From a bacterium UBA3734 (GTDB lineage: Bacteria; Bacteroidota; Bacteroidia; Bacteroidales; Bacteroidaceae), in the NCBI GenBank assembly GCA_002372575.1, contig DFHC01000029.1, positions 1 to 10,898 of the forward strand: a DNA stretch of 10,898 bases, read 5' to 3'. The notes beneath the pieces were generated by a model. It was given only the letters and a program-made list of their open reading frames with translations. It was not told where the DNA came from and did not search any database. Shown here piece by piece: positions 6,062 through 10,898 of the stretch. Position 1 is the stretch's first letter. Each line of letters begins with the position of its first letter. The translations under genes and the position numbers were made by a program.

Positions 6062-9000
6062 TTACTCTTCCAGCACCCCGAACTCGGCTCCGGTGGCGAA
6101 GTCCTGCCCATCTTGTGAGGAGAGGGCGGTGAAGCGGAGGTAGCGGGCTTGCTGCGGCTTGTCGAAGAGGACGCGCTTTTCCTTGCTCCCCTTCTCAAAC
6201 TGGCCTTCGCAAACGGGTTCGCTCCACGTTTTGCCGTCGTTCGAGAGCTGCACGCGATACTGCTTGATGTGGCCGTTCTTCGAGTCTTGGCGCGGCAGAT
6301 ACGTGAAGCCCTTGATGCGTTTCGAGGTGCCGCAGTCGAAGTCGAGCCAGTGCGGATAGTTCGCCACGGTGACGCTCCACATCGTGTGCCAATAGGTGTT
6401 GGGATTGCCATCGACGAGGTGCTGGGCGTCGCCCTCGCCGCTCTCCACGCTGCTGGCGAAGCTCACGGTGACGGGGATGCGGTCGATTTTCTCAAACGTC
6501 TTCCTGTAAACGGGTTCCGAAGCGGGGAAGTTGCCTTTTTCGTCGATTTTCCGGCAGGCAATCATCGTGCCGCCCTCGCGCAGGCTGAACGGGCCGACGT
6601 AGCGCAGCGTTTTCGCCTCTTTGATTTGCTTTTCCGTGGCGTTTTCGGGCACGATTTTGTAGTAGAATTCTTGGTATCTCGACGGTGTGCTACGAACCAT
6701 TCCTTCGCTGTCGCGGATGATTTGCAGCGGGGCAGGACCGCTGAAGTTCACGCGATAGTCGCTGGGCGTGGGCTGGCGGTTGCTGAGCGGACGAATCATG
6801 AAATAGAACTGGTGCGGGCCGGCCTTCACGCGGTCGTTTTCGAGTGGTCCGCCCTGTCCGCAGGAGTTTCCGCCGAGTCCGGTGATGGCGAGGTCGAGGT
6901 GCAGGTGATTGCCCGACGACGTGGGCAATTCGTGCGGATGGTTGGCCATGGCGAGTTCTTGCGCCGACCACGGCAGCACGCTCACCGACATTGCCGACCA
7001 CGGCTGTGACCACTCCGACCCGGGCGAACTGCCAATGAACAGGGCTCCTGCGCCGCTCTCGTCGGTGAGCGAGCACCAGCGCGTGTCCTGATGGTTGCCC
7101 ATGTCTTGCGGCTTCGGGAAATTCAGGAATTCGTCGGCCACTTTCCCCGCGTAGATGCCGATATTCTGCGACGTTTTGCGGTCGGGGTAGTTGTCGATGG
7201 GACCGCGTCCGTAGTAGCGGAAATGGTCCATCGTCGTGGGCAGTTTCATCGCATAGCCGAGTCGCGGCAGAATGAGCTGCGGATTGTTGGAGTCGATGGC
7301 GGCTTTCACCTCGATGCTGCCGTCGGGATAGACGGTGTAGATGACGTTTTGCGTGAATTTGAAATCGTCTTTGCCGAAGGGTTTGTCGGTGAATTCCGTG
7401 AGGCGTTTCCAGTTGCGGTCGCCGCCTTCGAGCTTGGCTCCGCAGGGTGCCTGCGACTCGATTTCAAACGAAATGCTGACGGTTCCGTCGCTGTTTTCGC
7501 TGACGATGGGCTGTCCGACGGCCTTGTGGCGGAGGTTGTGAAGCCCGTTGGCATACCAGTTCTGATAGGCCCAGTTGTCGTTGTTCACCCATGCGCGGAA
7601 GGCGTCGAGGCGCGGGCCGCAGCCGTCTTCAAACACTTTCTTGCCGCCGTAGCTCAGACTGTGGATGCTGCCGTCGGTTTTCGAGAAAACGACAGTCCCA
7701 CCTCCGACCGCTCCCGACGGGAGGGAAGTAGTTAGTTTTATAGAATTGCCTTCGTCGGAGATAGTGATTTTTCCCTCCTTTTTAATGGCGAAACTGGCAC
7801 TTCCAGCCCTCATCATCAGCTGCTCCTCGGCCTGCACGAAGCCTGCCTTTGCCCAGGGCATATCGTGTTTCAGTCGGAACTCGAAATTCACGAAATATTC
7901 GCGTCCGTCGCTCGTGTCGAAGTTCTTCAGTTCGGGCGTTTCGATGTATTTGAAGGTGCGCGGCGTCACGCTACCCACGTCAATCAGGCCTTCCTTCACC
8001 ACCTCGCCGTCGGCCAGAATCGAGTAGTGGCAATCGTAGTTCGTGAGGCTGTCGGTGTAGTAGTGCTTGTTGAGCACGTTGATGCCTTCGTGACACGCGC
8101 AGTCCCACTTCACGGTGATGTTCTGATAGACCTTTTTCACCTCGAAATACTGCGGTTTGGGCTGCATGTCGCCGAAAACGATGCCGTTCATCACGAACTG
8201 GCCGTCGTTGGGCATGTCGCCGAAGTCGCCGCCGTAGGCTAAGTATTTGTTGGGTGTTGGGTGCTGGGTGTTGGGTGATGAGTGTTGGGTGTTGGGTGAT
8301 GTGTAGTTATACAGGCTTTGGTCGATCCAGTCCCAGATGGCACCGCCCATGATGAAGTTCGACGACTCGATGGCATCCCAATAGTCTTTCAGGTTGCCCA
8401 CGGCGTTGCCCATCGAATGGGCATATTCCGAGATGTGGAAGGGATACTTGATGTTCATCTTGCCTTTCACGGCCTCGCGCACCCAGTTCACACTCGGATA
8501 TTGGTTTGAGCCGAGGTCGACAAAACGGAATTCCGTGTCGCGCTCGTATTGCACGGGGCGCGTCGTGTCGAAGGCTTTCACGGCCTCGTAGGCTGCCACG
8601 AAATTCTCGCCAGGGCCGGCCTCGTTACCGAGGCTCCAGATGACAATCGACGGGTCGTTCACGCGCGCGCGAACCATTTCCATATTTCTGGCCACGTGGG
8701 CGGCACGCCACTCGGTGGGGTGGGAGAGCGACGCCTCGCCGTAGTAGTATTCGTGGCTCTCGATGTTGGCCTCGGCTTCGAGATAGATGCCGAATTTGTT
8801 GCAAAGATAGAAAAAATACGGGTCGTTGGGGTAGTGTGCGGTGCGCACGTGGTTGATGTTTCCGCGCTTCATCATCATCACCTCTTCGAGCATCTGTTCG
8901 CGCGTGACGGCGTGGCCTCGCTCGGGATTCGTCTCGTGGCGGTTCACGCCCTTCAGCTTCAGGGGGCGGCCATTGATGTAGAAATAGCGTCCGGCCAGCC

Positions 9001-10252
9001 CGAACTCGTCGTTTTCGGCCTCCGTGTCTCTGATTTGCACGGTTCGGAAGCCGATTTGCGTGGCGACGGCCTCGGTGGTGCGACCCTTGTGGTCTTTCAA
9101 CTCGGCCACGAGCACGTAAACATTCGGCTCCTCGGCAGTCCACGGCTTCACGGTGGTTGCCGAAAGCAGCTTTTCCACTGACGTGGGACCGGCCACGAGT
9201 TCGTTTTCGTCGGAGTAGAGCTTGTTTTTGTAGAGGCTATAGACGATGCTGTAGTCGCGCGTGAAGCCCGTGTGGTTCTTCACCAGCGCGTCCACGCTCA
9301 GGAATCCTTGGCGTCCGCCCCAGTCGGCCCTGACGCGAAGGTCTTGGATGTGGACTTTCGGCGTGGCGATGAGGCTGACCGAGCGGAAAATGCCCGGCAG
9401 CCGGAACATGTCCTGCGCCTCGAGAAACGAGCCGTCGCTGTTGCGATAGACCTCGACGGAAATCGAGTTCTCGCCCACACGGACAAACTTCGTGATGTCG
9501 AATCGGGCGGCGTTGCGCGAGTTTTTCGAGAAGCCGACGTATTTCCCGTTAATCCAGAGATAGAAGAACGAATCCACGCCGTCGAACTCCACGAACAGCT
9601 CCTGTCCGCGCCACGCCTCGGGCACGTGGAACGTGCGCCGATACGAGCCCACTTCGTTGCGGTATTCGAAGGTGGTCCAGTCGGCAGGCGGCGTGCGCAT
9701 CACGCCCCCGCGCCAGTCGTCTTTCTTCACCTGATGGTAGAAAATCACGGGCTGATTCACGTAGATGGGCTTGCCGTATTTGCCTTCCCAGACGCTTTTT
9801 TCCGCGTTCCACGAGCCTTTCTTCAGACCCACAATGTTCCAGTTCGACGGCACCTCGATGTCGTCCCACGCCGAGCAGTTGTAGCTCGACTTGTAGAAGT
9901 CGGCGGGTCGTTCGCTGGGCGTCTTGGCGAAGTGGAATTTCCACGTTCCGTCGAGGCTCATGCGTCGCGAACTGTGCTCGGGCAGCACCTTTCGTGCTTC
10001 CTCGGCCGTGGCAAACGACGTGAAACTGGCGCGAGGCTGCAGTTTGTTGTAGCCCAACCGCTCGGGCGACTGCCATTCCGTTCCGTCGGGAGCCTTCGCG
10101 TTGCCGTAGGCATAACCCTCGAGTTGCGTCAGCGCAGGCGCTTTCGCCCGAGGTTTCCAGTTCGGCGCGTTGCTTGCGTCGGTTTGGAGGCTTGAGAAAC
10201 TAAACAATACCAGCATCGCCATCACGCGGGCGTGGAAAATCTTCTTCTTCAT
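6062..10252 (-). CDS. Exported GH2 beta-galactosidase with C-terminal F5/8-type domain
   Basis: This large retaining glycosidase should hydrolyse terminal beta-galactosides in the periplasm or at the cell surface. A signal peptide ends near residue 26. The LacZ-type order follows: sugar-binding sandwich (~95-300), Ig-like domain (~302-410) and TIM barrel (~415-700). The acid/base is Glu544 in SLGNEAGPG and the nucleophile Glu609 in ISEYAHSMGN. A linking sandwich comes next, then the beta-galactosidase small domain (~850-1155), with YYGRGPIDNYPDRK and PQDMGNHQDTRW. A chitobiase-C-like module may lie at ~1160-1255, and an F5/8 type C (CBM32-like) domain at ~1258-1396 includes DGNPNTYWHT. At 1396 residues it exceeds LacZ (about 1020), mainly through these C-terminal modules. 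Two short repeat-derived insertions, 652-668 and about 840-854, are in frame. It lies 51 bp after the phosphohexomutase gene. Another GH2 specificity, such as galacturonidase or a glycan-specific galactosidase, is possible. Confidence 0.92.
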   Translation of the reverse strand: MKKKIFHARVMAMLVLFSFSSLQTDASNAPNWKPRAKAPALTQLEGYAYGNAKAPDGTEWQSPERLGYNKLQPRASFTSFATAEEARKVLPEHSSRRMSLDGTWKFHFAKTPSERPADFYKSSYNCSAWDDIEVPSNWNIVGLKKGSWNAEKSVWEGKYGKPIYVNQPVIFYHQVKKDDWRGGVMRTPPADWTTFEYRNEVGSYRRTFHVPEAWRGQELFVEFDGVDSFFYLWINGKYVGFSKNSRNAARFDITKFVRVGENSISVEVYRNSDGSFLEAQDMFRLPGIFRSVSLIATPKVHIQDLRVRADWGGRQGFLSVDALVKNHTGFTRDYSIVYSLYKNKLYSDENELVAGPTSVEKLLSATTVKPWTAEEPNVYVLVAELKDHKGRTTEAVATQIGFRTVQIRDTEAENDEFGLAGRYFYINGRPLKLKGVNRHETNPERGHAVTREQMLEEVMMMKRGNINHVRTAHYPNDPYFFYLCNKFGIYLEAEANIESHEYYYGEASLSHPTEWRAAHVARNMEMVRARVNDPSIVIWSLGNEAGPGENFVAAYEAVKAFDTTRPVQYERDTEFRFVDLGSNQYPSVNWVREAVKGKMNIKYPFHISEYAHSMGNAVGNLKDYWDAIESSNFIMGGAIWDWIDQSLYNYTSPNTQHSSPNTQHPTPNKYLAYGGDFGDMPNDGQFVMNGIVFGDMQPKPQYFEVKKVYQNITVKWDCACHEGINVLNKHYYTDSLTNYDCHYSILADGEVVKEGLIDVGSVTPRTFKYIETPELKNFDTSDGREYFVNFEFRLKHDMPWAKAGFVQAEEQLMMRAGSASFAIKKEGKITISDEGNSIKLTTSLPSGAVGGGTVVFSKTDGSIHSLSYGGKKVFEDGCGPRLDAFRAWVNNDNWAYQNWYANGLHNLRHKAVGQPIVSENSDGTVSISFEIESQAPCGAKLEGGDRNWKRLTEFTDKPFGKDDFKFTQNVIYTVYPDGSIEVKAAIDSNNPQLILPRLGYAMKLPTTMDHFRYYGRGPIDNYPDRKTSQNIGIYAGKVADEFLNFPKPQDMGNHQDTRWCSLTDESGAGALFIGSSPGSEWSQPWSAMSVSVLPWSAQELAMANHPHELPTSSGNHLHLDLAITGLGGNSCGQGGPLENDRVKAGPHQFYFMIRPLSNRQPTPSDYRVNFSGPAPLQIIRDSEGMVRSTPSRYQEFYYKIVPENATEKQIKEAKTLRYVGPFSLREGGTMIACRKIDEKGNFPASEPVYRKTFEKIDRIPVTVSFASSVESGEGDAQHLVDGNPNTYWHTMWSVTVANYPHWLDFDCGTSKRIKGFTYLPRQDSKNGHIKQYRVQLSNDGKTWSEPVCEGQFEKGSKEKRVLFDKPQQARYLRFTALSSQDGQDFATGAEFGVLEE
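7693..7734 (-). repeat. Palindromic repeat inside the GH2 gene
   Basis: CTCCCG (7711-7716) and CGGGAG (7718-7723) form a perfect inverted repeat around one base. On the coding strand it reads CCCTCCCGTCGGGAGCGG followed by a G-rich GGAGGTGGGAC tail. This layout resembles GC-rich palindromic elements seen between Bacteroidetes genes. It encodes about residues 840-854 (LTTSLPSGAVGGGTV), just before VFSKTDGSIHSLSYGGK at the start of the small domain. No second copy of this exact type is in the window, so the assignment as a mobile repeat rests on form and position. Confidence 0.5.
8250..8298 (-). repeat. Seven-copy 7-bp tandem array inside the GH2 gene
   Basis: On the plus strand the units are TTGGGTG, TTGGGTG, CTGGGTG, TTGGGTG, ATGAGTG, TTGGGTG, TTGGGTG, with a decayed eighth unit at 8299-8305. 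On the coding strand this is CACCCAA repeated. Because 7 and 3 share no factor, three units give a 7-residue protein period, seen as SPNTQHS, SPNTQHP, TPN at residues 652-668. It lies between DQSLYNY and KYLAYGGDFGD, where related GH2 enzymes carry only a few loop residues in my recollection. Confidence 0.85.
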
Positions 10253-10268
10253 CTTTCTTTGGTGCTTG

Positions 10269-10299
10269 GAAAATTATGTTTATCTTCGTGATTCCTAAA
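10269..10299 (-). promoter_or_regulatory. Candidate Bacteroidetes-type promoter for the GH2 gene
   Basis: The Bacteroidetes housekeeping consensus is TTTG, about 19 bp, then TAnnTTTG. On the minus strand TTTA at 10299-10296, a 19-bp spacer, and TAATTTTC at 10276-10269 match with one mismatch in each box. The predicted leader would be very short (about 10 bases). It lies in the 51-bp gap after the phosphohexomutase gene and would allow separate expression of the GH2 gene. Confidence 0.3.
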
Positions 10300-10303
10300 T
10301 CAA

Positions 10304-10898
10304 TCAGAGCTTCAAATCTTGTTTGATGGCCTCGATTTTCTCTCTGGCACTGGCCAGACAATGCTCGTAGTCTGCAGCGCTGTGCATGGTGCAATCCTTC
10401 ACCTCGAGATAGAACTTGATCTTCGGCTCGGTACCCGATGGGCGGACGCTCACTTTCGTGCCGTCCTCGCAGAACCACTGGAGCACATTGCTCGTTGTAG
10501 GCATGTTGAGCTTCTCAATGGTACCATCAGCCTTCTTGCCCTCGAGCGTCTGATAGTCTTTCCACAGGCAAATCTTCGAGCCGCCCAACTCCTGAGGTGG
10601 ATTGTTGCGGAAGTTGGTCATCATCTGCTTAATCTCATCGGCACCGCTCTTACCGGGACGTACCACGTTGATGGTCACCTCCCTCGAGAATCCATACTCC
10701 TTATAGATGTTCATCAGCAGGTCATACAGCGTCATACCGTTGTCGCGAGCCCATGCTGCAATCTCACAGATCAGACAGATAGATGCGGGGGAGTCCTTAT
10801 CGCGAACCTTGTCGTAAGGCAGGAAGCCGAACGATTCCTCACCACCACCGATATACTTCTTCTTGCCCTCGTTCACGCGAATCTCGTTGGCAATCCAC
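10304..10898 (-). CDS. Phosphohexomutase (PGM/PMM family), 5' end cut by window edge
   Basis: This alpha-D-phosphohexomutase interconverts 1- and 6-phospho sugars, such as glucose or mannose phosphates, in the cytoplasm. About 198 C-terminal residues are visible. The frame stays open to the window edge, reading WIANEIRVNEGKKKYIGG, so the GTG at 10876-10874 is internal. The sugar-binding loop GGGEESFGFL and the C-terminal phosphate-binding loop RPSGTEPKIKFY are both intact. The phosphoserine loop (usually TASHNP) and the metal-binding DGDxD loop lie outside the window. The segment DKDSPASICLICEIAAWA is typical of the longer, about 580-residue Bacteroidales phospho-sugar mutases. Substrate choice between glucose and mannose cannot be set from this part. 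It ends 51 bp before the GH2 gene on the same strand, so co-transcription is possible. Confidence 0.92.
   Translation of the reverse strand, partial: WIANEIRVNEGKKKYIGGGEESFGFLPYDKVRDKDSPASICLICEIAAWARDNGMTLYDLLMNIYKEYGFSREVTINVVRPGKSGADEIKQMMTNFRNNPPQELGGSKICLWKDYQTLEGKKADGTIEKLNMPTTSNVLQWFCEDGTKVSVRPSGTEPKIKFYLEVKDCTMHSAADYEHCLASAREKIEAIKQDLKL

Noticed and set aside
8250..8305. CRISPR-like or sequencing-artefact explanation for the repeats
   Set aside because: Units are 7-8 bp with no spacers, so not CRISPR. The frame is kept through the array with normal GH2 sequence on both sides, so an assembly error is unlikely.
9272..10195. Plus-strand open frame of 307 codons opposite the GH2 gene
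   Set aside because: The minus strand encodes conserved GH2 N-terminal domains here. The plus-strand product is rich in Arg, Val and His with no family features. The same applies to 6149-7009 and 7091-7735.

Overview
The window looks like chromosomal DNA of a Bacteroidales bacterium, most likely Prevotellaceae or a close relative. The clues are a prolyl tripeptidyl peptidase very like the Porphyromonas PtpA enzyme, a large exported GH2 beta-galactosidase with a C-terminal F5/8-type domain, A-rich start regions without strong Shine-Dalgarno sites, and short tandem and palindromic intergenic repeats of the kind common in Bacteroidetes. Codon use is fairly GC-rich. I see no rRNA, tRNA, CRISPR array, transposase or phage gene.

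Layout. Plus strand: the 3' part of galE (cut by the window start), then after 12 bp ptpA (exported S9 peptidase), a 154-bp gap holding a composite 7-bp/8-bp repeat array, purD (phosphoribosylamine-glycine ligase), a 78-bp gap with a palindromic repeat, an unrecognised polytopic membrane protein of 323 residues, and a DedA/VTT-family protein that overlaps it by 13 bp. A 102-bp convergent gap follows. Minus strand: a phosphohexomutase (5' end cut by the window end) followed after 51 bp by the 1396-residue GH2 enzyme.

Function. The GH2 enzyme, the phosphohexomutase and GalE could all serve galactose/glucose interconversion after periplasmic beta-galactoside cleavage. No galK, galT, SusC/SusD or regulator is visible, so a dedicated utilisation locus is not shown. 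The plus-strand genes look like a housekeeping cluster of unrelated functions.

Most interesting signal. Repeats that look like intergenic elements occur inside protein-coding genes and stay in frame: a palindromic GC-rich element in purD (about 4244-4283) with a diverged, inverted copy just after the gene (4470-4510); a seven-copy 7-bp tandem array in the GH2 gene (8250-8298); and a second palindromic element in the same GH2 gene (about 7693-7734). Each falls where the family alignment, as I recall it, has a short loop. This resembles the in-frame palindromic elements of Rickettsia genes. In the heptamer case, loss of one unit would bring a TAG stop into frame immediately downstream, so that site could also act as an on/off switch.
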